This document shows positions 1 through 9,753 of a stretch of DNA of 24,238 nt, piece after piece. Position 1 is the stretch's first letter, and each line of letters opens with the position of its first letter. Origin of the DNA: Flavobacteriaceae bacterium UBA1115 (lineage in GTDB: Bacteria > Bacteroidota > Bacteroidia > Flavobacteriales > Flavobacteriaceae); contig DCBE01000045.1 of NCBI GenBank assembly GCA_002313325.1, positions 1 through 24,238 on the forward strand, written 5' to 3'. The position numbers and the translations under genes are program-made. A model generated the notes under the pieces. It did no database searches. It saw nothing but the letters and a program-made list of their open reading frames with translations, and was not told the origin of the DNA.

Positions 1-23
1 CATTACCACTCTGGCACCTCTCC
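1..23 (-). tRNA. tRNA-Ser, 5' part only (runs off the left edge)
   Basis: Read on the minus strand, the first bases are GGAGAGGTGCCAGAGTGG followed by TAATG. This fits a 7-base acceptor strand (GGAGAGG), then T8 and G9, and the start of the D arm with GAG..GG, as in Bacteroidetes serine tRNAs (class II). The anticodon, variable arm and 3' end lie outside the window, so the isoacceptor cannot be read. A well-formed promoter ends about 20 nt upstream, which supports an RNA gene starting here. The identity rests on remembered similarity of the 5' end only. Confidence 0.75.
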
Positions 24-43
24 TCTAAAGTTATAAACGTCGG

Positions 44-74
44 CAAAAATACGCTATCAAAAGCAATCCGACAA
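44..74 (-). promoter_or_regulatory. Bacteroidetes-type promoter for the tRNA-Ser
   Basis: On the minus strand, TTG (74-72) is followed by 20 nt and then TATTTTTG (51-44). This matches the TTG-N17-23-TAnnTTTG consensus of the primary sigma factor in this phylum. Initiation a few bases after position 44 would give a short leader before the tRNA at 23. The element begins directly after the stop codon of the micropeptide gene, so the tRNA need not depend on read-through from the upstream operon. Confidence 0.7.
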
Positions 75-179
75 CTAATTGTCGCGTTGTTCAAAATCTT
101 CTTTTTCTTTTTGACGAATTCGGTTGAAGACAGCAAATATCACAACAATAATGATAGCAATCCAAATAATGCGACTCAT
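75..179 (-). CDS. 34-residue single-pass membrane micropeptide, function unknown
   Basis: This short ORF begins with ATG immediately after the stop codon of the YbjQ-family gene (TAG then ATG, with no base between). It encodes MSRIIWIAIIIVVIFAVFNR followed by a charged tail of about 14 residues rich in K, E, D, Q and R. Residues 4-18 are a continuous hydrophobic helix, long enough for one membrane segment, and the basic residues after it suggest an N-out, C-in arrangement (inference). The zero-base junction implies translation coupled to the upstream gene. I do not recognise a named family. The coding case rests on the junction, the clean hydrophobic-then-charged pattern and the stop lying just before the next promoter. 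It is too short for ordinary gene callers, and no catalytic residues are visible. Confidence 0.6.
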   Translation of the reverse strand: MSRIIWIAIIIVVIFAVFNRIRQKEKEDFEQRDN

Positions 180-494
180 CTAGTTTGTTTTAACTGCAGT
201 ACCAAATGCTAGAATTTCAGAAGCTCCTTGCGCAACAACAGATGTAGTAAAACGAATATTTACAACTGCGTCAGCTCCCATACGATTTGCGTCGTCAAGC
301 ATGCGTTTTAATGCCTGTTCACGCGCATCTGCTTGTAGTTTGGTGTACTCTTCAATTTCTCCGCCTACAATGTTTTTAATCATAGCGAAAATGTCCCTTC
401 CAATGTTCCGTGATCGTACCGTACTTCCGCGTGCCACTCCTAAAGTTTCAATAATTTTTTTACCGGCTATTGTTTCTGTATTAACATATAACAT
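180..494 (-). CDS. YbjQ/UPF0145 family protein (heavy-metal-binding-like domain)
   Basis: This 104-residue soluble protein fills the usual length of the YbjQ/UPF0145 (DUF74) family. Family-like features are the opening strand with T-E-T-I-A-G, the G-x-x-x-G-S-T-V-R-S turn, the central IVGGEIEEYTKL segment, a helix with ARE-A--RM, and the GADAVVNIRF strand near residues 74-83. The family forms small oligomers; its biochemical role is not established and the metal-binding label is only a name. It starts with ATG 2 nt after the stop of the permease gene and its own stop abuts the micropeptide start, so all three are probably on one transcript. No signal peptide or membrane segment is visible. 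Confidence 0.88.
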   Translation of the reverse strand: MLYVNTETIAGKKIIETLGVARGSTVRSRNIGRDIFAMIKNIVGGEIEEYTKLQADAREQALKRMLDDANRMGADAVVNIRFTTSVVAQGASEILAFGTAVKTN

Positions 495-496
495 AA

Positions 497-1579
497 TTAC
501 ATATTTTTAGTTATTTCTTTGACAATTCTATTCTCGCTAAAGAACTCACTTAGAATCACCTTCAAAACGGTGTATAATGGTACAGCCAACAACATACCCA
601 GCGGCCCTGCTAAAAGTCCAGCTAAGATGATAATTAGAAATATCTCAAGGGGATGAGACTTTACGCTAGTCGAAAAAATAAAGGGTTGTGAAAGGAAGTT
701 GTCTATAAGCTGGCCAATTATAAATCCGATTAATACATAAATGGTCTTGGGTACAATTACACTGGCTATGTCTGAATCAAGGTTGCTGACCATGGTTAGT
801 ATAATCATTAAAACGGCACCAGCGAGTGGACCAATGTAAGGAATGATGTTAAATAAGGCACATATAAGCGCAATGGTCAAGGCATTTGGAATGCCAAAAA
901 TCAGCAATACGCCAGCGTAAAATAAAAATAAGATTGTTATCTGTAATAGTATTCCAGAAAAATATCGGGATAGCAAAGTAACTACTCTAGTAAACGACCG
1001 TTTTATACGTTCTTTTTTATTATCAGGAAATATAAGTAAGATACTTCTCAAAAGTAGCGAACTGTCTTTTAACAAAAAGAAACTGATGAACAAGACAGAA
1101 AATAATGCAATGGTAAATCCGCCTAAAAATCCTAAAAACCCATTTAATAAGTTAGGAAGGAAGCTAAAATCAACTTTGGACAGCAGCTCCTTGATGTTTT
1201 CTGTGAGATTTATGTCGTATTTTTCAAAATAAATATCTAAGTCTGAAACAAGTCTGAGTAAATCAGCTTCCCACTGGTCGATTTGAAGCAGTGATAAGTT
1301 TTGTGCTTGTGCTGTAATAATGGGTACAATTAAGGATCCGAGCCCAAGTATGAGCAACAATAACACCAATAGCGTAATAACTGTTGCAAGTGTGTTTTTA
1401 AACTTTAGTCTATTCGTGAAAAAACCCTTTATGGGCTGACCCACAAGCGAAACAACAATCGCTAAAAACACATACCCCAGTAAGGACTGTGCCATCACAA
1501 TAAGGTTAAATAGTGCTGTAAGCCCAACAATGATTAGAAAGGCTTGAACAATTCCACGGGTGAGATTATTTACATTCAA
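497..1579 (-). CDS. AI-2E family transporter / PerM-like permease
   Basis: A 360-residue polytopic inner-membrane protein with hydrophobic segments near residues 10-30, 32-48, 62-90, 148-170, 207-230, 233-262, 278-295 and 311-340. Family hallmarks are the long soluble stretch between about 91 and 147, the IPYIGP motif at 246-251, and the C-terminal block with SVKSHPLEIF followed by a glycine-rich helix and AVPLYTVLK (about 305-340). Members include TqsA, YdiK/PerM and Na+/H+ antiporter-like proteins, so the substrate cannot be told from sequence; the autoinducer-2 name should not be taken literally. The start is TTG at 1579: no in-frame ATG lies between the upstream in-frame stop and this codon. 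It is 19 nt after rsmE, probably in the same operon. Confidence 0.9.
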   Translation of the reverse strand: MNVNNLTRGIVQAFLIIVGLTALFNLIVMAQSLLGYVFLAIVVSLVGQPIKGFFTNRLKFKNTLATVITLLVLLLLILGLGSLIVPIITAQAQNLSLLQIDQWEADLLRLVSDLDIYFEKYDINLTENIKELLSKVDFSFLPNLLNGFLGFLGGFTIALFSVLFISFFLLKDSSLLLRSILLIFPDNKKERIKRSFTRVVTLLSRYFSGILLQITILFLFYAGVLLIFGIPNALTIALICALFNIIPYIGPLAGAVLMIILTMVSNLDSDIASVIVPKTIYVLIGFIIGQLIDNFLSQPFIFSTSVKSHPLEIFLIIILAGLLAGPLGMLLAVPLYTVLKVILSEFFSENRIVKEITKNM

Positions 1580-1598
1580 TGCTCTAAGGTAAAAATTA

Positions 1599-2294
1599 TT
1601 ATTGATTCATAAGTAATGCAGTATGCAATGCTGCTAATGCAGCTGTTTCTGTCCGTAGTCTATTACTGCCAAGATGTACAGCTGTTATGTTTTGCGCATC
1701 TGCCCATGCGATTTCGGCCTTGGAAAAATCGCCTTCTGGACCAATGAGTATGCTGCATTTAGCTTGTGCATTAACCACATCTTTTAAGCTTTTTTTAGGA
1801 CTGTCATCACAGTGTGCCATAAGGGTTAATCCGTTGACCGCTATTTGCTTTAATGGTCTTAAGGGCTCTAGAATGGGTGCATAAGCACGTAGGGATTGCT
1901 TCAAGGCTGCATGAATTATCTTTTCGCAGCGCTCATGTTTGATGTGTTTTCGTTCACTTTTGTCACATAATACGGGTGTAATTTTAAAAACGCCAAGCTC
2001 AGTGGCTTTTTCCAAAAACCATTCAAACCTATTGATGTTTTTGGTGGGAGCTACAAACATGTGAATAGCCGTTTTGGGTGCTGGAATTTCTTTGATTTCC
2101 AAAAGTTTAACACTACAATTTTTTGGACTTACAACACTAAGTTTAGCTGTTATAAGATGCCCTTTTCCATCTGTCATATGCAATAAGTCGCCAATATTTT
2201 TGCGTAATACTTTGGTTATGTGTTTGCTCTCAACTTCGATAAAGCTGTAGTTTTCTGATGTTAAATCTATATCGGGTGTAAAGAATTGCTGCAT
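1599..2294 (-). CDS. rsmE: 16S rRNA (uracil(1498)-N(3))-methyltransferase RsmE
   Basis: RsmE uses S-adenosylmethionine to methylate N3 of U1498 of 16S rRNA in the 30S subunit. The 231-residue protein has an N-terminal PUA-like domain (about 1-70) and a SPOUT trefoil-knot domain. The diagnostic motifs are EKATELG (95-101), SERK followed by the LKQS helix (113-134), IGPEGDF (184-190) and LGSNRLRTETA (208-218); the last two form the knotted cofactor site. The length matches the family. Its ATG overlaps the tsaD stop by one base (TAATG), which indicates translational coupling to the tRNA-modification gene upstream. Confidence 0.95.
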   Translation of the reverse strand: MQQFFTPDIDLTSENYSFIEVESKHITKVLRKNIGDLLHMTDGKGHLITAKLSVVSPKNCSVKLLEIKEIPAPKTAIHMFVAPTKNINRFEWFLEKATELGVFKITPVLCDKSERKHIKHERCEKIIHAALKQSLRAYAPILEPLRPLKQIAVNGLTLMAHCDDSPKKSLKDVVNAQAKCSILIGPEGDFSKAEIAWADAQNITAVHLGSNRLRTETAALAALHTALLMNQ

Positions 2295-3289
2295 TAGATA
2301 GACATTCTTGCTTTTGGTTCACTAGATAGGTTGTCTAGCGCCCCTTCGTTATATTTTAAATAGCCAGCCATAGCAATCATGGCCGCATTGTCTGTGGTGT
2401 AGGGTAGTGGCGGTAGAAACAGTTCCACATCAAGGGCCTCAAGCGCTTTTCGCAAACCGCTGTTGGCAGAAACGCCACCGCCCAAAACAACTTTTTTAAG
2501 CCCCGTTTGCTTAACTGCCGTTTTTACTTTTCCAACAAGTATATCTACGATTGTATCTTGAATAGAAGCACACAAATCATAAAGATTGGTTTTAATAAAA
2601 TCAGGGTCTTTGTCTTGTGCTGATCTTAAAAAATACAATACACTTGTTTTAAAACCACTAAAGCTAAAGTTTAAGTCGGCAACAGCTGGCTTCCCAAAAG
2701 TAAACTTTGACGTGCCAAGTGAGGCATATTTGTCCATGATGGGTCCAGCGGGGTAGGGCAATCCTAGCATTTTTCCTGTTTTATCAAATGCCTCTCCTGC
2801 GGCATCATCTAGTGTTTCACCCAAAACTTTAAAAGATGATGAATTATCAACATGGACAAGCTGTGTGTGTCCCCCAGAAACAGTTAATCCCAAAAATGGA
2901 AAACGGGGTCTGGGAAAGGAGTCGTCAATGAAGTGTACCAACAGATGTGCCTGCATATGATGCACAGCAACAAGAGGTATATTTAGTGCAAGAGAAAGCG
3001 ATTTCGCAAAAGCATTTCCAACAAGTAAAGATCCAAGAAGGCCAGGGCCTTGGGTATAGGCTACTGCAGTTAGGTCTTTTTTGTCGATATTTGCTTTTGA
3101 CAATGAAGTTTCCACGACAGCAGTAATGCGTTCTACGTGAGCTCTAGATGCCAATTCTGGAATGACGCCACCGTAATTTTCATGTTCAAGCTGTTGCGAA
3201 ACGACGTTGGCACGTAGTTTGCCATCGACAAGTACCGCAGCTGCCGTGTCGTCGCATGAAGTTTCAATGCCTAAAATGATAGTTGCCAA
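2294..3289 (-). CDS. tsaD: tRNA N6-adenosine threonylcarbamoyltransferase TsaD
   Basis: TsaD transfers the threonylcarbamoyl group made by TsaC to A37 of ANN-decoding tRNAs, working with TsaB and TsaE, giving t6A. The 331-residue ASKHA-fold protein shows IETSCDDTAAAVL (8-20), the metal-binding histidines of HHMQAH (H111 and H115), SGGHTQL (138-144), the GEAFDKTGKMLGLPYP segment, GGGVSANSGLR, and a C-terminal TTDNAAMIA motif. It is nearly as long as the E. coli enzyme (337). The start is TTG at 3289: the upstream in-frame stop is only four codons away and no ATG lies between. It heads the minus-strand operon and diverges from tamB. TsaB is not encoded here. Confidence 0.96.
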   Translation of the reverse strand: MATIILGIETSCDDTAAAVLVDGKLRANVVSQQLEHENYGGVIPELASRAHVERITAVVETSLSKANIDKKDLTAVAYTQGPGLLGSLLVGNAFAKSLSLALNIPLVAVHHMQAHLLVHFIDDSFPRPRFPFLGLTVSGGHTQLVHVDNSSSFKVLGETLDDAAGEAFDKTGKMLGLPYPAGPIMDKYASLGTSKFTFGKPAVADLNFSFSGFKTSVLYFLRSAQDKDPDFIKTNLYDLCASIQDTIVDILVGKVKTAVKQTGLKKVVLGGGVSANSGLRKALEALDVELFLPPLPYTTDNAAMIAMAGYLKYNEGALDNLSSEPKARMSI

Positions 3290-3305
3290 AATAAATATTT
3301 AAGCA

Positions 3306-3313
3306 CAAAATTA
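3306..3313 (-). promoter_or_regulatory. Probable -7 box of the tsaD operon promoter
   Basis: On the minus strand the sequence TAATTTTG matches the TAnnTTTG consensus exactly. It ends 16 nt before the tsaD TTG codon, predicting a leader of roughly 10-13 nt. No good TTG element lies 17-23 nt upstream, where the DNA is already the start of tamB, so the -33 half is unsupported. Confidence 0.45.
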
Positions 3314-3318
3314 GCACT

Positions 3319-6300
3319 TTGGAAAAGAAGCATACCATAAAAAAGAAAATAAGACGCATCATTGCTGCTTTTTTATTTTTTATGGTATTGGTAGTGTTGG
3401 TTTTAATGCTTCCCGCAACCCAAACTTATTTGGGGCAACGCTTTACTCAAAATATTAATGAACGTTTCGGTGCTAATATCGACATCAGCAGTTTACAGGT
3501 ATCAACCTTTGGCTATGTTGAACTGCATGACATATTGGCTTATGACCATAAGCAAGACACGCTTCTTTATGTAGGCCATGCCCGTTTAAATACCCTGCGC
3601 TTAAGAGCAATTTTAAATGGAGATAATGATCTAGGTAATGTCTTTTTAAAAGATGTGATGTTCAACAGCACCATTTACGAAAACGAAAGTAACTCCAATG
3701 TAAGTCAGTTTTTTGATCGTTTTAACGCTGATGAAAGCCCTAAAGCCAAAACAGAACTTGTAGCTGCTTCTATAAGCCTGGTTGATGCTTCCATACGTGT
3801 TCAAAACCAAAACAAAATTAAGAGAAGTCCTCAGCGGTTTATGGCACTTAATGCTGATATTCAGAACTTTCGTGTTTATGGAGGTGTAATTAGCGCTGAC
3901 ATAAAACAACTTAATGCAAACACAAATTGGCGAAATACAGCACTAACCTCACTTGCTGGAAAATATAAATTTTCTCCAACCCATATGGTATTGGAAAATG
4001 CAGTTATTCAAACTAAAGAAAGCGTGTTTGATGTGGATATTCGTCTTGCTTATCCCAAGGGCGGATTAAAAGATTTTGTTGAAAAAGTAAGCCTCAATAT
4101 TGGCCTTAAATCCGCTTCAATTGGTGCATCTGAATTAAAAAAAATTATACCAAATTGGAATGGAAAATCTGTTAAAACAAAAGGAAATATTAATGGACTT
4201 GTTAATGACTTTACTACGCAAGACGTTAAAATCAATCATCAGAATGCTGAGCTTGTCGTTGCCGGGAAAATTAAAAATATTTTAGATGTAGACAGCAGGT
4301 CTGTTGAACTTAATTTGAAGATAGACGCTAATGATAATCCCACTTCCATTCCTTTTAGGTTGTCTCCCGAACTAGCTCGGTTTGTGTCGCGTTTAGGCAG
4401 CCTTTCTACTGACTCCAAAGTGATCTTAAAAGATAAGTTGTGGAACATCAAAGCTAACCTAGTAACTGCGCTTGGTCGCATGAAAAGCAGTACCACCTTT
4501 GCTTTTGATGAAAAAATTCGTGACTATTCAATTTCACTATCGTCCAATGATTTTGATATTGGGCAGCTTACTGCCGTACCAACAATTGGGCGCACAGGAC
4601 TTGGTGTTGTCGTTTCTGGAAATGGTTTTGATATGTCCGATCTAAATGCGGCAATTAGTGGAGAACTTACAAATTTTAACTATCGCGAATACAGCTACGA
4701 TTCCTTGGCAATAGAAGGAACAATAAACCCTGAATTATTCTTGGGTAATATGAATATTGTGGATAAATCCATCATAATTGATTTAAACGGCCAATTAGAT
4801 TTTGCTTCGGATACCCAGAACTTTTCGTTTAATGCCGATATCGATCATGCTAATTTTTCCGCTCTAGGTTGGATGCCTAATGCTGTTGACGGTGTCTTTT
4901 CTGGCTCTGTTGATTTGGCCTTGCAGGGCAATACTATCGACGAAATGATAGGGGATTTATACATCGATCAGGGAGCGCTTAAAACGCAAAATGAAACCTA
5001 CACGTTTTCATCGCTTTTAGCACAATCTAGACTTACGAATGGGCTTAGAGTGGTAAATATAAATTCTGAAGATGTGGCTACAGGCATATTGATTGGAAAC
5101 TTCAAACCCTCGCAACTGGGAGTGCTTGCTAAAAATGCGTTGGGCAGTCAATTTAAAAGCTATAAACCAATTCCTATTTCTCCCAACCAACATGTCGATT
5201 TCAACTTCAATTTACGCGGAAAAATTGCATCTGCTCTTTATGGTGGTGTGGTTTCATTAGATGATAATACGTTTATAAAAGGCAGTATTAAGCCAGATGA
5301 TGCCCTTTTTAAACTTGAAATTCGCGCGCCTAGCGTTGGTATAAACAAAACCCAATTAAACGGTTTGTCTTTGAAAATTGACACCAAGCAGCTTATCTAC
5401 CATTCAAATATTAGTATTGAAGAAATTGCCACCCCAAAGGTTAATTTATATGGTGTCGAGTGGATTAACGCTCAAGTATTAGATAAGTTATACGGTCGCA
5501 TCGAATTTGCTTCTGAAATGGAAACGGAAGCGCTTAATATCATCAATACGGCATTTACCATTAATGACTCTGCCCAAGCCATTTTAGAAATTCAAGATGC
5601 TGAAATGTTTTTTAATAACAAGCGCTGGACCATTGATAAGAAAAATGACAATCCCGTGTTGGTTGCTGCAAGCACCAGCGACTTTGCTTTTAGCAATCTA
5701 AATTTTATGACAGAAACTTCTACTATTAATGTCGATGCCAGTCAAAAGGGGAGTGATGCTTTTACTATTGATGTAAACTTTTCCAATGTTTATATGAACG
5801 ATTTGTTATCTTTTCAAAAAAACCGTTGGAAGGGTATCGTAAATGGTTTCCTCAATATCCGCCAATCGCCAGCAGGTTTTGGGGGGAACTCTAACTTGCA
5901 TTTGTCCGATTTGGCATTAAATGGCTTGCCTCTTGGAGAAGCAGCGCTTAAGCTCCAATCAAACAAAGATAACCAAGACTACCAACTGGAATTGCAAATC
6001 TCTGATGTCGGTAAAGAAGTTTTCCTTGCTACGGGCACCTTAGGGATAGAAAATTCCGTTCCCACTTGGGAGGTTGATGTGGCTTTATCAGATTATAATC
6101 TGTCGCTAATTGCAGGGCTTACAAGCGACGTTTTTTCACCTTTTAGTGGAAAAGCTAACGGAAACGTACACTTATCCTCTAAAGCTGGTAACATTATTCC
6201 TGAAGGTTCCTTTGTTGTTGATGAACTTAAATTGGGTGTTCCGTATTTGAACACGCTATACAACTTCTCCGATGCTATTCCATTTCGATTTAGTGAGGAT

Positions 6301-7671
6301 CTTATTAGAATTAATCTATCTGATTTTAGTACTGGGAGCGAACAAACAGCTCAGCTTTCAGGGGTTTTAACCCATCAATCTTTTTCAAACTGGGGATTGG
6401 ATATGAACATAAATGCTACGAATCTGGAGGTGCTTAACACTGCTTTTACAGAAGAATCATTGTATTATGGCAATGCTTTTTTCAATGGAGATGCTCACCT
6501 TCACGGTGCATTTTCAAACATGCAAATAGATGTTGTGGGCGAAACAGCAACGGGCACTAATATCTTTATTCCGATTCAATACGATACCAAAATTGGAGAT
6601 GTTTCTTTTATCAATTTTGTGGATAAACAAACGGAAGAAGATACTGAACCAGCACAGTTCAACAAGGTAAAAGGCCTGCAATTAAACTTTGAATTGGATG
6701 TTACGCCAGAAGCAGAGGTTGAAATTGTGGTTGATCCAGAAACAAAAAGTTTTTTGCGCGGTCGTGGTGCAGGGGGTTTGCTACTCGAAATTGATACAGC
6801 GGGTTCGTTTGCCATGTGGGGTGACTTTATTGCCTTTGAAGGAATATACAACTTCAAGAACCTTGGGCTTATAGATAAAACGTTTCGCTTGCAACCTGGC
6901 GGTGTCATTTTTTGGGAGGGGGATCCGTATGGTGCGCAAATAAACATGCAGGCCGTTTATGAGGTACCGGGTGGTGCAAACCCAGCAGTGCTTTTGGAGG
7001 GCGATAATATCAGCCAAAAGATACCAACGGATGTTTCCATCACGCTTTTTGGAAATCTGCTTAATCCCGAAACACCAACTTTTGAGATTAACTTCCCCAA
7101 CGCCTCGGGAATCGTTAGAAATGAATTGAATTACAGATTAAATGACGAAGAAAGAAGGCAGTTGCAGGCCATTTCGTTGCTTTCACAAGGAAGCTTTATT
7201 AATGAAGTTTCTTTAGCGGCTATTTCCAGTCAAACGCTAACAACCAATCTTTTTGAAAAAGCATCAGGTATTTTTGAAAACATATTCACAAACGAAAACG
7301 ATAAATTGAATTTGGGCATTGACTACCTTCAAGGGGATCGCAATGCTGCCGTTTCCATAAAAAATCGCGATAGGTTAGGGGTAAGTTTGTCAACCAACAT
7401 CAACGAGCGCATATTGATTGATGGCAAAGTGGGTGTTCCTGTTGGGAATGAAGAGGAGACCATGGTCATAGGGAATGTAAAGCTTGAATTCTTGCTAAAT
7501 AAGATGGGAGACCTCCGTGCACGTGTATTTAACAAGGAAAATGAGTTCCAATATTTTGGTGACGAATTGGGATATACACAAGGTATTGGGGTTGGTTATC
7601 AAGTTAGATTCGATTCCTTCAGAGAGCTTGTCAATAAAATTTTTAACAAAAAAGAAAACATTAAGCCTTGA
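3319..7671 (+). CDS. tamB: TamB-family translocation and assembly module / AsmA-like lipid-transport protein
   Basis: A 1450-residue envelope protein with one N-terminal inner-membrane anchor (about residues 14-31), then a very long periplasmic region of repeated beta-rich segments, and a C-terminal TamB domain (roughly the last 350-400 residues). The N-terminal LPATQTYLGQRFTQNINERF block and the ending with LSTNINERILIDGKVGVP and YTQGIGVGYQVRFDSF resemble the Bacteroidetes versions. TamB-like proteins form hydrophobic grooves that bridge the two membranes; they work with a TamA/BamA-like barrel in outer-membrane protein insertion and in moving phospholipids. No TamA gene is in the window. 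The start is TTG at 3319: the first in-frame ATG would begin inside the membrane segment, and an in-frame stop lies at 3292-3294. It diverges from tsaD across 29 bp, so its promoter must be very close or inside tsaD. Confidence 0.9.
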   Translation: MEKKHTIKKKIRRIIAAFLFFMVLVVLVLMLPATQTYLGQRFTQNINERFGANIDISSLQVSTFGYVELHDILAYDHKQDTLLYVGHARLNTLRLRAILNGDNDLGNVFLKDVMFNSTIYENESNSNVSQFFDRFNADESPKAKTELVAASISLVDASIRVQNQNKIKRSPQRFMALNADIQNFRVYGGVISADIKQLNANTNWRNTALTSLAGKYKFSPTHMVLENAVIQTKESVFDVDIRLAYPKGGLKDFVEKVSLNIGLKSASIGASELKKIIPNWNGKSVKTKGNINGLVNDFTTQDVKINHQNAELVVAGKIKNILDVDSRSVELNLKIDANDNPTSIPFRLSPELARFVSRLGSLSTDSKVILKDKLWNIKANLVTALGRMKSSTTFAFDEKIRDYSISLSSNDFDIGQLTAVPTIGRTGLGVVVSGNGFDMSDLNAAISGELTNFNYREYSYDSLAIEGTINPELFLGNMNIVDKSIIIDLNGQLDFASDTQNFSFNADIDHANFSALGWMPNAVDGVFSGSVDLALQGNTIDEMIGDLYIDQGALKTQNETYTFSSLLAQSRLTNGLRVVNINSEDVATGILIGNFKPSQLGVLAKNALGSQFKSYKPIPISPNQHVDFNFNLRGKIASALYGGVVSLDDNTFIKGSIKPDDALFKLEIRAPSVGINKTQLNGLSLKIDTKQLIYHSNISIEEIATPKVNLYGVEWINAQVLDKLYGRIEFASEMETEALNIINTAFTINDSAQAILEIQDAEMFFNNKRWTIDKKNDNPVLVAASTSDFAFSNLNFMTETSTINVDASQKGSDAFTIDVNFSNVYMNDLLSFQKNRWKGIVNGFLNIRQSPAGFGGNSNLHLSDLALNGLPLGEAALKLQSNKDNQDYQLELQISDVGKEVFLATGTLGIENSVPTWEVDVALSDYNLSLIAGLTSDVFSPFSGKANGNVHLSSKAGNIIPEGSFVVDELKLGVPYLNTLYNFSDAIPFRFSEDLIRINLSDFSTGSEQTAQLSGVLTHQSFSNWGLDMNINATNLEVLNTAFTEESLYYGNAFFNGDAHLHGAFSNMQIDVVGETATGTNIFIPIQYDTKIGDVSFINFVDKQTEEDTEPAQFNKVKGLQLNFELDVTPEAEVEIVVDPETKSFLRGRGAGGLLLEIDTAGSFAMWGDFIAFEGIYNFKNLGLIDKTFRLQPGGVIFWEGDPYGAQINMQAVYEVPGGANPAVLLEGDNISQKIPTDVSITLFGNLLNPETPTFEINFPNASGIVRNELNYRLNDEERRQLQAISLLSQGSFINEVSLAAISSQTLTTNLFEKASGIFENIFTNENDKLNLGIDYLQGDRNAAVSIKNRDRLGVSLSTNINERILIDGKVGVPVGNEEETMVIGNVKLEFLLNKMGDLRARVFNKENEFQYFGDELGYTQGIGVGYQVRFDSFRELVNKIFNKKENIKP

Positions 7672-7700
7672 ATTATTAGTTTAAAACGAGAGATTATTCG

Positions 7701-7708
7701 TTAATTTG
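7701..7708 (+). promoter_or_regulatory. Possible -7 element upstream of pfkA
   Basis: TTAATTTG lies 16 nt before the pfkA ATG in a 53-nt AT-rich gap. It has the TTTG half of the Bacteroidetes -7 box but TA is shifted by one base, and no TTG is found at the right distance upstream. Weak support; pfkA might also be read through from tamB. Confidence 0.3.
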
Positions 7709-7724
7709 CATTGCAATTCATACC

Positions 7725-8729
7725 ATGGAAACCACAGTTTCATCTGACGCTTTAATTACTAACATTGCAGTCCTAACTTCAGGAGGCGATGCACCCGGCA
7801 TGAATGCCGCCATTAGATCAGTAGTTCGTTCAGCAGCTTTTTACAAAATTAAGTGCTTTGGTGTTTTTCGAGGTTATCAAGGCATGATTGAAGGAAGTAT
7901 CAAACCTTTAGGGCCAAGAAGCGTAAACAGCATAATTAATAAAGGTGGCACCATTCTTAAGTCCGCACGTTCCGATGAATTTAGAACCAAGGAAGGCCGA
8001 AAAAAAGCATTTGCTAACTTACAGAAAAGCAACATTGACGCAATTGTAGTTATTGGTGGTGATGGTAGTTTTACGGGTGGTTTAATTTTTCAGCAAGAAT
8101 TTGGCATCCCCGTTATTGGCATCCCTGGAACCATTGACAATGATATTTTTGGCACCTCCCATACTTTGGGTTATGACACTGCCATGAACACAGTCGTCGA
8201 AGCAGTAGATAAAATTAGAGATACAGCCATTTCACATAACCGTTTATTCTTTGTAGAAGTAATGGGGCGCGATGCAGGTCATATTGCATTGAATACTGGT
8301 ATTGGCGCAGGCGCTGAAGAAATCCTAATTCCTGAAGCAAATATGGGTCTTGACCGTTTGTTACAATCGCTAAAGCGTTCAAAAAAATCCGGTAAGCTCT
8401 CCAGTATTGTTATGGTTGCTGAGGGTGATAAAATTGGAAAAAACGTATTTGAATTAGCTGAGTACATAGAGGATAACCTTCCTGATTATGAAGTGCGTGT
8501 TTCTGTGCTTGGACATATGCAGCGCGGTGGTGCACCCACTTGTTTTGACCGTGTACTGGCCAGCCGAATGGGCTTGCGTGCTGTTGAAGAACTACGCAAA
8601 GGCACTTCTGGTTATATGATCGGAATCGGCAATGGAAAAATGACATTAACCCCTTTGGATAAAGCAATAAAGGGGGAATCGAAAATTGATAACGAACTTG
8701 TTCGTGTTTCTGAAATAATGAGATTATAA
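7725..8729 (+). CDS. pfkA: ATP-dependent 6-phosphofructokinase
   Basis: Phosphofructokinase converts fructose 6-phosphate and ATP to fructose 1,6-bisphosphate, the committed step of glycolysis. The 334-residue protein carries LTSGGDAPGMNAAIR (17-31), VIGGDGSFTGG (109-119), the catalytic GTIDNDI motif with D138, MGRDAGH (180-186) and the HMQRGG block. Glycine, not aspartate, follows GGD at the position that separates ATP from pyrophosphate enzymes, so ATP use is expected. About 12 extra residues precede the conserved start of the fold; ATG at 7725 is the only in-frame ATG before the glycine-rich loop. The GAPDH gene follows after 18 nt and is probably co-transcribed, which pairs two glycolytic steps. 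Confidence 0.96.
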   Translation: METTVSSDALITNIAVLTSGGDAPGMNAAIRSVVRSAAFYKIKCFGVFRGYQGMIEGSIKPLGPRSVNSIINKGGTILKSARSDEFRTKEGRKKAFANLQKSNIDAIVVIGGDGSFTGGLIFQQEFGIPVIGIPGTIDNDIFGTSHTLGYDTAMNTVVEAVDKIRDTAISHNRLFFVEVMGRDAGHIALNTGIGAGAEEILIPEANMGLDRLLQSLKRSKKSGKLSSIVMVAEGDKIGKNVFELAEYIEDNLPDYEVRVSVLGHMQRGGAPTCFDRVLASRMGLRAVEELRKGTSGYMIGIGNGKMTLTPLDKAIKGESKIDNELVRVSEIMRL

Positions 8730-8741
8730 ATTAATAACTAA

Positions 8742-9749
<1,008 letters not shown>

Positions 9750-9753
9750 TCAA

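Noticed and set aside
6576..6947. 123-codon minus-strand ORF inside tamB
   Set aside because: Fully inside the conserved C-terminal region of tamB, no start signals and no protein-like pattern.
7685..7702. Inverted repeat AACGA..TCGTT between tamB and pfkA as a terminator
   Set aside because: Only five base pairs with an 8-nt loop and no T run; expected by chance in AT-rich DNA.
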